64,000 nt of DNA from Maricaulis sp034659015 (GCA_034659015.1 JAYEGL010000001.1:1-64000), one strand, 5' to 3'. Positions 32,413-41,295 are shown, numbered from the stretch's first letter. The notes: a model not told the origin generated them from the letters alone. Numbers and translations: made by a program.

Positions 32413-32907
32413 TCACTCCGCCGGACGGTGGGCATAGCTGAGGACGCGCGACAGGGCCCATTCCCCGTCCTCGCCCAATAGCCAGAGATGCGCGAAGTCC
32501 GCCTCGCCGGTCAGGGTCTCGGAGCCGTCGGCGTGCAGGATCGTGAAGGTGTGCACGCCGAACTGGATCGCACCGTAAAGCTCGCCGTCCGAGCGCAGCG
32601 GTTCGATCCGCATGCTGCCGGCGACCAGGTCGCGGCGCAGGGGTTCCTCGCGACTGCAGATATTCTGCTCGACGGTTTGCAGAAAGGCTGCGCGGCCGTG
32701 CGTGACGCCGCCCTGGTCGTGGTAGAATTCGAGATCTTCCGTCACCAGCCCGGCGGTCTCCTCGAGATCGCACGCATTGAAACCGACATGGAAAAGCCGC
32801 CGGTCCAGATCGGCGAACATCGCGTCCAGATCCGGCTCCGGTGCATGCTGGGCAAAAACCGGTGAAGCAAGAAGCAGCAGGCTGCCGGCGGCGAAAAAGG
32901 CTTTCAT
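32413..32907 (-). CDS. Exported SnoaL/DUF4440-like protein
   Basis: The 164-residue protein has a signal peptide ('KAFFAAGSLLLLASPVFAQ') and a cone-shaped NTF2-like domain: 'DLDRRLFHVGFNACDLEETA', 'VTEDLEFYHDQGGVTHGRAA', then 'ADFAHLWLLGEDGEWALSRV'. That pattern matches DUF4440/SnoaL-like proteins, a fold used by enzymes and by binding proteins alike. Function is not predictable. It ends 7 bp from the convergent acetyltransferase stop. Confidence 0.78.
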   Translation of the reverse strand: MKAFFAAGSLLLLASPVFAQHAPEPDLDAMFADLDRRLFHVGFNACDLEETAGLVTEDLEFYHDQGGVTHGRAAFLQTVEQNICSREEPLRRDLVAGSMRIEPLRSDGELYGAIQFGVHTFTILHADGSETLTGEADFAHLWLLGEDGEWALSRVLSYAHRPAE

Positions 32908-32999
32908 GGAGATCCTCCCGTTTGCGAGGGTGCAGTTGGGCGTGCTGCGGCGTCGGTCGCAAGCGGGATGCGGCCCGGCCGGGTCCCCTTTTCCGTTCT

Positions 33000-33437
33000 T
33001 TAATGTTCACCGCTTGTGCCGTGGTCGCCCTCGCACAGCGCGTGGTCCGACAGGGTCTGGATCACGCGGCATTCGTCGACCACGCCGTGGGAGCAGCGCT
33101 CGACCATGCGTTCCAGCTCGTCGCGGACGGCCTCCAGCCCGGCGATGCGCCGTTCGACGTCGGCGAGCTGTTTGCGGGCGATCGCGTCCGCCTCCTCGCA
33201 GGGCCGGTCCGGCCGCGCCGTCAGATCCTGCAGGGCACGCAGATCGTCCAGGCCGAAGCCCAGTTCGCGGCCGTGACGGATGAAGCGCAATTGCTCCAGA
33301 TGATCCGCGCCATAGCGCCGCTGGCCGCCGGGCGAGCGCGGTGGCGCCTCGAGCATGCCGATGGACTCGTAGTAACGGATGGTGGGCACCTTGACCCCGG
33401 ACCGGGTGGCGAGCTTGCCGATGGAGAGATCTGTCAT
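33000..33437 (-). CDS. MerR-family metal-responsive regulator (CadR/ZntR-like)
   Basis: The 145-residue protein begins with the MerR winged helix 'LSIGKLATRSGVKVPTIRYY' and 'ESIGMLEAPPRSPGGQRRYG', continues with the dimer helix, and has cysteines where metal-sensing members place them: one in 'RPCEEADAIARKQ' before the dimer helix, and 'RCSHGVVDECRVIQ' and 'ALCEGDHG' at the end. This pattern fits divalent-metal sensors (Cd/Pb/Zn/Co) better than copper sensors. It is divergent from a cation transporter with a 19-bp spacer promoter between them. The start at 33437 is set by the family N-terminus. Confidence 0.88.
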   Translation of the reverse strand: MTDLSIGKLATRSGVKVPTIRYYESIGMLEAPPRSPGGQRRYGADHLEQLRFIRHGRELGFGLDDLRALQDLTARPDRPCEEADAIARKQLADVERRIAGLEAVRDELERMVERCSHGVVDECRVIQTLSDHALCEGDHGTSGEH

Positions 33438-33444
33438 TTCCGCC

Positions 33445-33475
33445 TTGAACCTATAGCCGCTATAGCTATTAGGCT
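33445..33475 (+). promoter_or_regulatory. MerR-type promoter with 19-bp spacer for the cation transporter
   Basis: TTGAAC (33445-33450), a 19-bp spacer with CTATAG-CCG-CTATAG, and TAGGCT (33470-33475). Architecture and several bases match the element at 789-819. It points to the transporter at 33508, and the MerR gene starts 8 bp on the other side. Confidence 0.75.
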
Positions 33476-33507
33476 TCGAATCGTCAGGCAAGACAAGGAG
33501 AGCGCCC

Positions 33508-34140
33508 ATGTCCGCGGGGTGTTGCCACAATGAGACGTTCGACGGGACGTCACCGGCTTTCCGGCGCGCCCTGTGGGCCGTGATCGCGATCAATGCCGCC
33601 ATGTTCGTCGTGGAGATGACGGCCGGCGCCGCAGCCCGGTCCCAGGCCCTCAAGGCCGACGCGCTGGACTTCATCGGCGATGCGGCGACCTACGGCCTGT
33701 CTCTCTGGGTGATCGGAAAACCCGCCGCCTGGCGGGCCAATGCGGCTCTCATCAAGGCGGCAAGCCTGTTTCTCATGGGCGGCGCCATCCTTGCCTTGGC
33801 ACTCTATCGCGCCATCGTCTCGGCGGCGCCCGACGCCACGGTGATGGGGGGCATCGCCCTTCTGGCGCTCGCGGCCAACGTCGTCAGCGTTCTGATCCTG
33901 ATGCGCTGGCGCAATGGCGACGCGAATGTACGCTCGGTCTGGCTGTGCTCGCGGAACGATGCGACCGGCAACATCGCCGTCTTCGGCTCGGCCGGCCTGG
34001 TCGCCCTGACCGGCACGCACTGGCCGGACGTCGCCGTCGCCGCCCTGATGGCCGGGCTCTTCGTGTCCTCGGCGGTCCAGATCCTCACCAAGGCGCTCGG
34101 CGAGCGGCGCCATGCCGCTGCCCACGCCGCCGGCGAGTAA
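33508..34140 (+). CDS. Small cation transporter, CDF-type membrane domain only
   Basis: The 210-residue protein has six predicted membrane helices, starting 'ALWAVIAINAAMFVVEMTAG'. The CDF metal-site region is 'SQALKADALDFIGDAATYGL', where the aspartates match the transport site. A second half-site pattern lies in 'LCSRNDATGNIAVFGSAGLV'. The cytoplasmic C-terminal domain of full CDF proteins is missing. The N-terminus (SAGCCHNETF) has two cysteines and a histidine. Divergence from a MerR sensor gene indicates metal-induced efflux of a divalent cation. An AAGGAG site precedes the ATG. Confidence 0.85.
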   Translation: MSAGCCHNETFDGTSPAFRRALWAVIAINAAMFVVEMTAGAAARSQALKADALDFIGDAATYGLSLWVIGKPAAWRANAALIKAASLFLMGGAILALALYRAIVSAAPDATVMGGIALLALAANVVSVLILMRWRNGDANVRSVWLCSRNDATGNIAVFGSAGLVALTGTHWPDVAVAALMAGLFVSSAVQILTKALGERRHAAAHAAGE

Positions 34141-34154
34141 CTCCGGCAGACCCG

Positions 34155-34778
34155 TTAGTGATCGCTGGTGGAGAAGACCGATCCCATCAGGTCGTTCCGG
34201 TCATGGCGGCGGTGATGTCCGTCATGATCGTGACGCCGATGGCCGTCACGATATCCGTGATGCCCGTTCCGGTCCGGCCCGCAGTCATAGCATTCCGAAG
34301 CGACCCGTTCGCGCACCAGGGACAGGCGTTCGGAGAGATCGTGGAAACGATCCTGCCCGTCATGCCACATCGCGGCGGAGTCCTGGCAGGCCGCTTCCTC
34401 GAACCGGTTTTCCTCCAGGCAGCGATTATAGGTGCGGCACGAGGCCGTCGCGAAACGGTAGGAGGCGTCCAGATCGGTCTCGAAGGCGGCGATGATTTCC
34501 TGGGCCTCGGTGTCGGCGACATCGGACCGGTGGCCCGGCTCGGCGCGGATGGCCTCGCGATAGCCGTGCACTTCCTCGAGCATGTCCAGCCGCTGCTCCG
34601 CGAGGGTCTCGACATCGCACATGGCGATCGCCGGAGAGACCGTGTCGGCGGGCCGGTGGCGGGGCGGCGGATGATTGGGCGGCGGCGGGATATAGCCGGG
34701 AGGCTGATGCCGCGAATAATCGTGGCCGCAGGCCGTCAGGGCCGTTGCCGCCAGAAGCAGGATCGCCACGTTTTTCAT
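34155..34778 (-). CDS. Lipoprotein with Pro-rich linker and His-rich C-terminus
   Basis: The 207-residue protein has a lipobox (signal 'KNVAILLLAATALTAC', cleavage before C) and a Pro/His linker ('PPGYIPPPPNHPPPRHRP'). A helical core carries several cysteines ('SCRTYNRCLEENRFEEAACQ'). The C-terminus is very His/Asp/Arg-rich ('HGYRDGHRRHDHDGHHRRHD'), which could bind metal. No domain is recognised. It may be co-transcribed with the gene upstream (start of this gene 45 bp after the end of that one). A link to the neighbouring metal regulator is speculative. Confidence 0.7.
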   Translation of the reverse strand: MKNVAILLLAATALTACGHDYSRHQPPGYIPPPPNHPPPRHRPADTVSPAIAMCDVETLAEQRLDMLEEVHGYREAIRAEPGHRSDVADTEAQEIIAAFETDLDASYRFATASCRTYNRCLEENRFEEAACQDSAAMWHDGQDRFHDLSERLSLVRERVASECYDCGPDRNGHHGYRDGHRRHDHDGHHRRHDRNDLMGSVFSTSDH

Positions 34779-34822
34779 CGCACTCTTCCTTCCGTCGATT
34801 GTCTTGCTGGCGCGCCTCGGCC

Positions 34823-36286
34823 TCATGGCCGTCCTCCGCCGCCCTGGGAGGTGCGCGTCCCGTCCATGGCCGCCTGGTAGCAGCCGGGCTGGTCGAGCTG
34901 TTGCCCGTTCGACCGCCGCATCTCGTCGACGCGGCGCTGCCAGGCCAGGTAGAAGCGGTCGCCGTTTTCCTGGGCCTCGCGCAGGAGCTGGTCGGAAATC
35001 CGCGACCAGCGCTCCGAAGGCTGGCCGGAGCGGCCGGCAAAACGCCGCAGCGCATGGGCGCGGTCATGGCCCAGATCGGCGGCGCGGCGAAGATAGCTGT
35101 CGGCCCGCTCCGGGCTCTCCACGATGCCGCACAGCCGGTAGCTGCCCTGCACCGTTCCGGTGCCGTATATCAGGGCCAGGTTGAAGTTCGCCCCGCCATG
35201 CCCGCGCTCGGCGGCTTCCTCGAGCCATTCCAGGGCCGTATCGATATTCTGCTCCAGGCCCAGCCCGGTCGCGAACATGATGCCCAGCAGGTTCTGGGCG
35301 TCGGTATCGCGGGCGGTGAGGGCGGCGTGGCAGACCAGCGTGACCGTCTGACCCGGCGTCAGGGCGCCGGTCCGGTCGAAACCCATATCGCCCTGGAAGT
35401 CGCGCACGGAACGCCGCGTCATCGGACCGTAGGCGCCGTCGACCACGCCATTGTAATAGCCCAGCGCCGCCAGCGCCCGCTGGCGCAGGTCGAGCTCGAT
35501 GATGTCGCCGTCATCCTCGGTCTGGCTGAAGCCGTAGGCGATGCGTTCCAGGCTGCGCTGGCTGGTCGGGCAGGAGCGTTCCAGGATCGCGGCCTGGAGA
35601 CGGCGGTGCGCCACGAGCGACGCCTGCGCCCCGCCCACCGAAGACCCGACCAGCAGCGCCTCGTCCCAGGCCTGGCGGGCCCGCTCGATCTGGCCCACCG
35701 CCTGGTAGGCGTCGCCGATGCGCAGCCAGCAGCGCGCAATGTCGGCATCCTCGACGTCACCGCCGCGGCCGCCGCAGATCTGGTGACCCGGCCGGTAGCC
35801 GTAGCCGTAACCGGACTGGCCGTAGCGGTAGCGCGATACGCCCGCGCTCGTGCCCGGACCGGCCACACCTGTCGCAAGCGGCAGGCCGGACGATCCGGCC
35901 CCGGAATACCGGTCCGCATCGAAGGGGGTGTTGGCCGGATCGGGGTCGGCATAGGAACTGCCCGCATAACTGCCCGAACCGGTGGTCCCGCGCGGGGTCG
36001 AGGTGACGTATCCCCCGGTGCCCGTTCTGGAACCGGAGCTGGGCGGGCCATCCGGCGGCGGCCCGGCGACGACCCGGTTCGGAGCGGTCCGGCCGGCGTG
36101 ATCGCGGTCCCGGCCGAAAGGCCACCAGCCGCGGCCGTCCTCCCTTTCGTCCGGACAGTATTGCGTCGCGCAATAGCCGGCCCGGTAGGCCCGCGAATGG
36201 GTATATCCGAGAATGGCCACAAGGCCGATGACAACAAGGATGGTCGCTGCCGCCTGGGCCAGCAGGGCCGTCACTCTTTCAAGCAT
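34823..36286 (-). CDS. Membrane-anchored protein with peptidoglycan-binding and Sel1-like repeats
   Basis: The 487-residue protein has an N-terminal membrane helix ('AAATILVVIGLVAILGYTHS'), a long Gly/Ser/Pro/Tyr-rich linker (about 45-175), and a TPR-like part ('IARCWLRIGDAYQAVGQIER'). A peptidoglycan-binding_1-like motif follows ('LRQRALAALGYYNGVVDGAY', 'GPMTRRSVRDFQGDMGF'), then Sel1-type repeats ('AQNLLGIMFATGLGLEQNID', 'ALEWLEEAAERGHGGANFNL', 'SYLRRAADLGHDRA'). The layout suggests a periplasmic scaffold attached to the inner membrane. Homology is by motif only and exact function is unknown. Confidence 0.72.
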   Translation of the reverse strand: MLERVTALLAQAAATILVVIGLVAILGYTHSRAYRAGYCATQYCPDEREDGRGWWPFGRDRDHAGRTAPNRVVAGPPPDGPPSSGSRTGTGGYVTSTPRGTTGSGSYAGSSYADPDPANTPFDADRYSGAGSSGLPLATGVAGPGTSAGVSRYRYGQSGYGYGYRPGHQICGGRGGDVEDADIARCWLRIGDAYQAVGQIERARQAWDEALLVGSSVGGAQASLVAHRRLQAAILERSCPTSQRSLERIAYGFSQTEDDGDIIELDLRQRALAALGYYNGVVDGAYGPMTRRSVRDFQGDMGFDRTGALTPGQTVTLVCHAALTARDTDAQNLLGIMFATGLGLEQNIDTALEWLEEAAERGHGGANFNLALIYGTGTVQGSYRLCGIVESPERADSYLRRAADLGHDRAHALRRFAGRSGQPSERWSRISDQLLREAQENGDRFYLAWQRRVDEMRRSNGQQLDQPGCYQAAMDGTRTSQGGGGRP

Positions 36287-36420
36287 GCTGCGGTCCGCCT
36301 CTCCGAGGCCCCCACTGCCTCTGCTGCTAGCAAGATCTTGTTAACCACACTAACGGCTGTGGCGTCCCACGACCATACGCCTGAGGCGGGATATTCGAAT
36401 TTTCTGATCTCCCGACGCGT

Positions 36421-36458
36421 GAAAACCCCACTTTCTCCAAATGGTTGAAAGCGGGGTT
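36421..36458 (-). terminator. Terminator after pheT
   Basis: On the minus strand AACCCCGCTTTC (36458-36447) pairs with GAAAGTGGGGTT (36435-36424) with one mismatch, followed by TTTTC. It lies about 35 bp after the pheT stop. Confidence 0.6.
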
Positions 36459-36492
36459 CACGATTCCCTTTTTACGAGAGCTCTGAAGGCCG

Positions 36493-38892
36493 TCAGCCCC
36501 GGAGGCTGCCGCCCGAGGCTTTCTCGACCTTCGACACGATCGCCGCGGCCACCGCATCGATTTCCTCGTCGGTCAACGTTTTCTCCCGCGGCTGCAGCGT
36601 AACTTCCAGGCCGAGCGAGACCTGTCCTTCCGGCACGCCTTTCCCGTCATAGACGTCGAACAATGTCACGTCCGCGATCAGCGCCTTGTCGGCACTCCTG
36701 GCGGCGCGAACGAGCGTGTCGGCCGTCACGGCCTTGTCGACCAGGAAGGCGAAATCGCGCCGCACCGGCGTCAGCTCGGCCCGCTCCAGCTGGCTGCGCG
36801 CCTTCAGGCCCGAGCCCTTCTTGGGCAGCGGGATGTTGTCGAGCACGATCTCGAACGCCAGCACACGCCCGTCGATATCCAGCGCCTTCAGCACGGCCGG
36901 ATGGATTTCGCCGAACTCGGCGAGCACATTCTTCGGCCCCAGGCGCAGCACGCCGGAGCGGCCCGGATGCCACCATTCGCGCGCCTCGGCGGCGACCTGG
37001 AGACTGTCGGCCGGCGCACCCGCCGCAGCCAGCGCCGCAAGCGCATCGGCCTTGGCGTCGAACACGTCGGGCAGACGCGTGCCCGCCCAGTGGCGCCCGG
37101 CCTCGACCCGGCGCACGCCGGTGGCGACCAGGCGCTGACCGTCCGGCTTGTCGGTGAGGTAGACGGGACCCACCTCGAACAGGCGCGGATCGAGCTGGCC
37201 GCGATCGGTATTGGCCTGCAGCGCGGTGAGCAGGTGGATCAGCGCGGTCGGACGCATCACGTCGAGTTCCGACGAAATCGGGTTTTCCAACGCCAGACCT
37301 TCGCCATGACCGCCGAACAGGGCGGCCTGGCTCTTCTCGCAGAAGGACCATGTCACGGTTTCCGAATAGCCGCGCCCGGCCAGCGCGCGGCGGGCATAGC
37401 GCGCGCGCAGCTGCATCGCCGTCGCCGGGGCCTCGCGGCGCACCGGCGGGCGCGGCAGGGAGATGGCGTCGAGCTTGTCATAGCCGTGAATCCGCGCGAC
37501 TTCCTCGACGAGGTCGGCCTTCTGGGTGCAGTCCATGCGCCAGGAGGGCACGCCCACGGTCAGCACGTCGCCCTCGCCCCTGGGCGCAAAGCCGAGCGTT
37601 TCCAGGATGCGCACGACTTCCTCGCGCGGCAGATCGAGCCCGGTCAGGCGTTTCACCTCGGCGAGCGGCAGATCGATATCCGTCGGCGCCGCCGGCGCTT
37701 CGCCGGCGACGATCGTCTCGGACGCCTCGCCGCCGCAGAATTTCAGAACCAGCTCGGTAGCCTGTTCGATACCGGCCTTCGGCGATTGCGGATCGACGCC
37801 GCGCTCGAAGCGGTATTTCGCGTCGCTGTCGATACCGGTGGCCTTGCCGGTGGCGCGGGTGATCGCCGGATCGAACCAGGCGCTCTCGATGAAGACGTCC
37901 GTCGTCTCCGCAGTCACACCGGAATACGTACCGCCCATGATGCCACCGAAGCCGAGGCAGTGCGTGTCGTCGGCGATGACGCACTGATCCTCGCCGGGCA
38001 CGTATTCCTTGTTGTCCAGCGCCTCGAACCGGTCGGCTTCGCCCTTGCCGCGCCGGGCCCGGATCGGCCCGTCCAGCTTGGCCAGGTCGTAGACGTGCAG
38101 CGGCCGGCAGCGGTCGTAGGAGATCATGTTGGTGATATCGGCGAGGAAGTTGATCGGACGCAGGCCGATCGCGGTCAGCGCCTTCTTCAGCCAGTCCGGG
38201 CTCTCGCCGTTCTTCACGCCGCGGATCACCCGGCCGGCGAAGACCGGGCAGGCCTCGGGCCAGTCGAGCTCGACCGTGACCGGGCAGGGGAAGTGGCCGG
38301 GAATGTCTTCGATATCGTGCGTCTTCAGCGTGCCGATGCCGGTGGCGGCGAGGTCGCGGGCAATGCCGCGCACGCCCAGCCAGTCCGGCCGGTTCGGCGT
38401 GACTTCGAAATCGATGACCGGGTCGGCCATGCCCAGCGCCACCACCGCCGGCGTGCCGACCTCGAAAGGCTCGGGCAGATCGATGATGCCGTCATGATCC
38501 TCGCCCAGCTCCAGCTCGCGAGCCGAACACATCATGCCGTGACTTTCCACGCCGCGGATCTTGCGCGGCTTCTTGTCCAGCGCGAAATCGAGGCCCGGGA
38601 TATACGTCCCCAGCGGCGCGTAGACGGCATACATGCCGGTGCGTGCATTCGGCGCACCGCAGACGATCTGCTTTTCCCCGTCCATGGTGTCGACCGTGCA
38701 GACCTTCAGCTTGTCGGCATCGGGATGCTTGACCGCTTCCTTGACGTGGCAGACCGAAAACGCCGCGAACTTTTCCAGCGGATTGTCGATATCCTCGATC
38801 TCCAGACCGGCCATGGTCATGGCCTCGGCGATCTCCTCCAGGGAGGCGTCGGTCTCGAGATGGTATTTCAGCCAGGAAAGCGGGAATTTCAT
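36493..38892 (-). CDS. pheT: Phenylalanyl-tRNA synthetase beta subunit
   Basis: The 799-residue protein has the full set of beta-subunit domains. They are the tRNA-binding OB fold near the N-terminus ('FSVCHVKEAVKHPDADKLKV'), B3/B4 ('DFEVTPNRPDWLGVRGIARD', 'GLRPINFLADITNMISYD'), B5 ('LPLAEVKRLTGLDLPREEVV'), the catalytic-like core ('EKSQAALFGGHGEGLALENP') and the C-terminal anticodon-binding FDX-ACB domain ('AELTPVRRDFAFLVDKAVTA'). With PheS it forms the alpha2-beta2 enzyme. Length is normal. Its start overlaps the stop of a small membrane-protein gene placed between pheS and pheT. Confidence 0.97.
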   Translation of the reverse strand: MKFPLSWLKYHLETDASLEEIAEAMTMAGLEIEDIDNPLEKFAAFSVCHVKEAVKHPDADKLKVCTVDTMDGEKQIVCGAPNARTGMYAVYAPLGTYIPGLDFALDKKPRKIRGVESHGMMCSARELELGEDHDGIIDLPEPFEVGTPAVVALGMADPVIDFEVTPNRPDWLGVRGIARDLAATGIGTLKTHDIEDIPGHFPCPVTVELDWPEACPVFAGRVIRGVKNGESPDWLKKALTAIGLRPINFLADITNMISYDRCRPLHVYDLAKLDGPIRARRGKGEADRFEALDNKEYVPGEDQCVIADDTHCLGFGGIMGGTYSGVTAETTDVFIESAWFDPAITRATGKATGIDSDAKYRFERGVDPQSPKAGIEQATELVLKFCGGEASETIVAGEAPAAPTDIDLPLAEVKRLTGLDLPREEVVRILETLGFAPRGEGDVLTVGVPSWRMDCTQKADLVEEVARIHGYDKLDAISLPRPPVRREAPATAMQLRARYARRALAGRGYSETVTWSFCEKSQAALFGGHGEGLALENPISSELDVMRPTALIHLLTALQANTDRGQLDPRLFEVGPVYLTDKPDGQRLVATGVRRVEAGRHWAGTRLPDVFDAKADALAALAAAGAPADSLQVAAEAREWWHPGRSGVLRLGPKNVLAEFGEIHPAVLKALDIDGRVLAFEIVLDNIPLPKKGSGLKARSQLERAELTPVRRDFAFLVDKAVTADTLVRAARSADKALIADVTLFDVYDGKGVPEGQVSLGLEVTLQPREKTLTDEEIDAVAAAIVSKVEKASGGSLRG

Positions 38893-39485
38893 TGTTCGGG
38901 CTCCTGCGCCTCGGGGGCGGATCCGATGGTTTGGAAAACATCATCCTGCTGCGCCACGCACTGGCGCACAGGCTGGGGGCGGGCATTCGAGGTGTTGGTG
39001 GTCCAGCAGCGGTCGAAAACCGAGCAATAGCAGGCCTCGGCCTCCCAGCGCGCCCATTCCTCAAGCAAGGCGCCGAGGTCGGAACCCTCAAGCGCATCGC
39101 GCGGCCATACGACCATGATGGGCTCGATCATGCCGCCGGGGGCGAGCGTCCGGCCGGCGAGGCTGGCCCAGGACCGGTCCTGGTCGTCGGGCACGTACTC
39201 GAACAGCTGCGAGAAATCGGACATCGCCACACCATCGCGGCGGACGCTGACGCTTTCGACCATCGCCGGGCCGACACCGTTATTGTAGACGCGCAGGCCG
39301 ATCGAGCGGGTTTCCGGGCGGGACATCAGGAACCCGTCCAACTGCAGCACCGGCACCACGGCGCCGTGTTGCTGGGCCCGCATCACCCGCCCCTGGTCCC
39401 AGGCGACGAACAGCGCCGCGATGCCCACGAGCATCGCGCCGATCCCGGTCAGGGTCTGGTGGTTATGGGTGAGCCAGCGCCACAT
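38889..39485 (-). CDS. Small membrane-anchored hypothetical protein inside the pheST operon
   Basis: The 198-residue protein has one N-terminal membrane helix ('LTGIGAMLVGIAALFVAWDQ') and a predicted soluble beta-rich domain ('RSIGLRVYNNGVGPAMVESV', 'RTLAPGGMIEPIMVVWP') with four cysteines near the C-terminus ('EACYCSVFDRCW', 'RQCVAQ'). It resembles uncharacterised bacterial proteins with this anchor-plus-beta layout; no function is known. It lies 8 bp after pheS and overlaps pheT by four bases (ATGA), so it is translated with both synthetase subunits. The start at 39485 begins right before the membrane helix. Confidence 0.72.
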   Translation of the reverse strand: MWRWLTHNHQTLTGIGAMLVGIAALFVAWDQGRVMRAQQHGAVVPVLQLDGFLMSRPETRSIGLRVYNNGVGPAMVESVSVRRDGVAMSDFSQLFEYVPDDQDRSWASLAGRTLAPGGMIEPIMVVWPRDALEGSDLGALLEEWARWEAEACYCSVFDRCWTTNTSNARPQPVRQCVAQQDDVFQTIGSAPEAQEPEQ

Positions 39486-39493
39486 GGGTCCGC

Positions 39494-40576
39494 CTAGCTC
39501 AAACCCGTCGCCAGGTTGGCCTGCAGCAGCGGGCTGAAACCGTAATGGTTCAGCCAGCGCTTGTCGGAATTGAAGAAGTCGCGCAGGTCCGGCGCGCCGT
39601 ATTTCAGCATCGCCAGACGGTCCACGCCCATCCCCCAGGCAAAGCCCTGGAACTCGTCCGGATCGAGGCCGCAATTGCGGATCACGTTCGGGTGGACCAT
39701 GCCGCAGCCGAGGATCTCCATCCACTCGTCGCCCGAACCCACTTTCACGGCGTCGCCGACGCGCTCATAGCGCACATCCATTTCCGCGCTCGGCTCGGTG
39801 AAGGGGAAGTGGTGCGGGCGGAAGCGCGCCTCGACCCGGTCGGTCTCGAAGAAGGCGGCGATGAAATCCAGCAGCGTGCCCTTCAGGTGGCCCATATTCG
39901 CCTCGCGGTCGATCACCAGGCCTTCCACCTGGTGGAACATGGGCGTGTGGGTCTGGTCCCAGTCGCAACGATAGACGCGGCCCGGCACGATGATGCGGAT
40001 CGGCGTCTTGCCGGTCAGCATGGTGCGGATCTGCACCGGCGAGGTATGGGTGCGCAGCACCTTGCGCTCGCCGTTTTCGTCCGGCTGCATGAAGAAGGTG
40101 TCCTGGGTGTCGCGCGCCGGGTGGCCGGGCGGGAAGTTCAGGGCGGTGAAATTGTGGAAGTCGTCCTCGACGTCCGGACCTTCGGCGACCTCGAAGCCCA
40201 TATCCGCGAAGATCACGGCCAGTTCTTCCATCACCTGTGTGATCGGGTGCAGCAAGCCTTGCGGCTCCGGACGCGCCGGCAGGGTGACGTCGACCTTTTC
40301 GGATGCCAGGGCCGCGTCCAGCGCCTTTGCCTCCAGCTCGGCCTTGCGCGCCTCGATCGCGTCGTTGAGCCGGGTCTTCAGACCGTTCAGCGCCGGGCCC
40401 ATCACCTGGCGCTCTTCCGGGCTCATCCGGCCCAGCTCGCGCATCATCAGCGAGACCGAGCCCTTCTTGCCCAGGGCGGACACGCGCACGGCATCCAGCG
40501 CCGCCTCGTCGGGCGCACTGTCGATCCGGCTGCGGACCTCGGTTTCCAGCGTGTCGAGATTGGATGTGTCGGTCAT
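39494..40576 (-). CDS. pheS: Phenylalanyl-tRNA synthetase alpha subunit
   Basis: The 360-residue protein has the N-terminal coiled coil ('LGKKGSVSLMMRELGRMSPE') and class II motifs: motif 1 region 'EVAEGPDVEDDFHNFTALNF', 'PGHPARDTQDTFFM', motif 2 'LRTHTSPVQIRTM' and motif 3 'GFAWGMGVDRLAMLKYGAPD'. It activates phenylalanine and charges tRNA-Phe with PheT. The start at 40576 is set by the family N-terminus. Distance to the ribosomal genes upstream (333 bp with a terminator) indicates its own promoter. Confidence 0.97.
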   Translation of the reverse strand: MTDTSNLDTLETEVRSRIDSAPDEAALDAVRVSALGKKGSVSLMMRELGRMSPEERQVMGPALNGLKTRLNDAIEARKAELEAKALDAALASEKVDVTLPARPEPQGLLHPITQVMEELAVIFADMGFEVAEGPDVEDDFHNFTALNFPPGHPARDTQDTFFMQPDENGERKVLRTHTSPVQIRTMLTGKTPIRIIVPGRVYRCDWDQTHTPMFHQVEGLVIDREANMGHLKGTLLDFIAAFFETDRVEARFRPHHFPFTEPSAEMDVRYERVGDAVKVGSGDEWMEILGCGMVHPNVIRNCGLDPDEFQGFAWGMGVDRLAMLKYGAPDLRDFFNSDKRWLNHYGFSPLLQANLATGLS

Positions 40577-40850
40577 GTCGTTTTCGTCCCTCGCGGTCGA
40601 GGTGGATGTAGCGGTTAGGGATTCAGCTGTCGACCGGCTTGGGCGGCAGATCGGACGTGTGGGCGGGACAGGCAAAGGGCTCGCCCCGCTCGCGGGGGAG
40701 CTGTCCGCGAAGCGGGCTGAGGGGGCGGCGCGAAGCGGCGCAGAGCGCGTAGCGCGCACTTACCCCCATCGGCTTGCTGCGCGCGCCACTTCCCCCGCTT
40801 CGCGGGGGAAGCCTTGTGACCGTGCATTTCGCCTCCTCGCATCGTCAAAG
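40577..40850. repeat. Non-coding gap with GC-rich inverted repeats upstream of pheS
   Basis: No gene is visible. Around 40680-40825 short related hairpins recur: CCCGCTCGCGGGGGAG, TCCGCGAAGCGGG and CCCCCGCTTCGCGGGGGAAG. They belong to a style of intergenic repeats frequent in alphaproteobacterial genomes. Promoter and leader of pheS must lie in this interval, but no clear leader peptide rich in Phe codons was found. Confidence 0.5.
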
Positions 40851-40886
40851 AAAAAGGCCCGCCGGCGGTGCGCTGGCGGGCCTTTT
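40851..40886 (-). terminator. Terminator of the rpmI-rplT operon
   Basis: On the minus strand AAAAGGCCCGCC (40886-40875) pairs with GGCGGGCCTTTTT (40863-40851), ending in a T-run. It is 24 bp after the rplT stop. Confidence 0.75.
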
Positions 40887-40909
40887 CCAAAACCGGTGTG
40901 CGGCCGGGA

Positions 40910-41266
40910 TCAGCCCAGCGCGGCGCGCGCCTGGTCGACGAGCGCCTTGAAGGCTTCCGGTTCGCGGATGGCGATGTCGGACAGGACCTTGCGGTCGACC
41001 TCAATGCCGGCCTTGTTCAGGCCGTTCATCAGGACCGAATAGGTCAGGCCGTGCTCGCGCGCGCCGGCATTGATGCGCTGGATCCACAGCGAGCGGAAAT
41101 TGCGCTTCTTGGCGCGGCGGTCGCGATAGGCGTACTGGCCGGCCTTCTCCACAGCCTGGACGGCGGTGCGGAAGGTGTTCTTGCGGCGGCCGTAATAGCC
41201 CTTCGCCTTCTTGATGACTTTCTTGTGGCGCTTGGCGGTCGCCGGTCCGGACGTAACTCGAGACAT
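40910..41266 (-). CDS. rplT: 50S ribosomal protein bL20
   Basis: The 118-residue protein matches bL20: 'MSRVTSGPATAKRHKKVIKK', 'AKGYYGRRKNTFRTAVQAVE', 'AYRDRRAKKRNFRSLWIQRI', 'GLTYSVLMNGLNKAGIEVDR'. It binds 23S rRNA early in 50S assembly and in many bacteria represses its own operon. It follows rpmI after 29 bp. infC, usually first in this operon, is here 3.5 kb away. Confidence 0.97.
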   Translation of the reverse strand: MSRVTSGPATAKRHKKVIKKAKGYYGRRKNTFRTAVQAVEKAGQYAYRDRRAKKRNFRSLWIQRINAGAREHGLTYSVLMNGLNKAGIEVDRKVLSDIAIREPEAFKALVDQARAALG

Positions 41267-41295
41267 GGGTGTGCTCCTAACTCAGCTGCCGCGGC

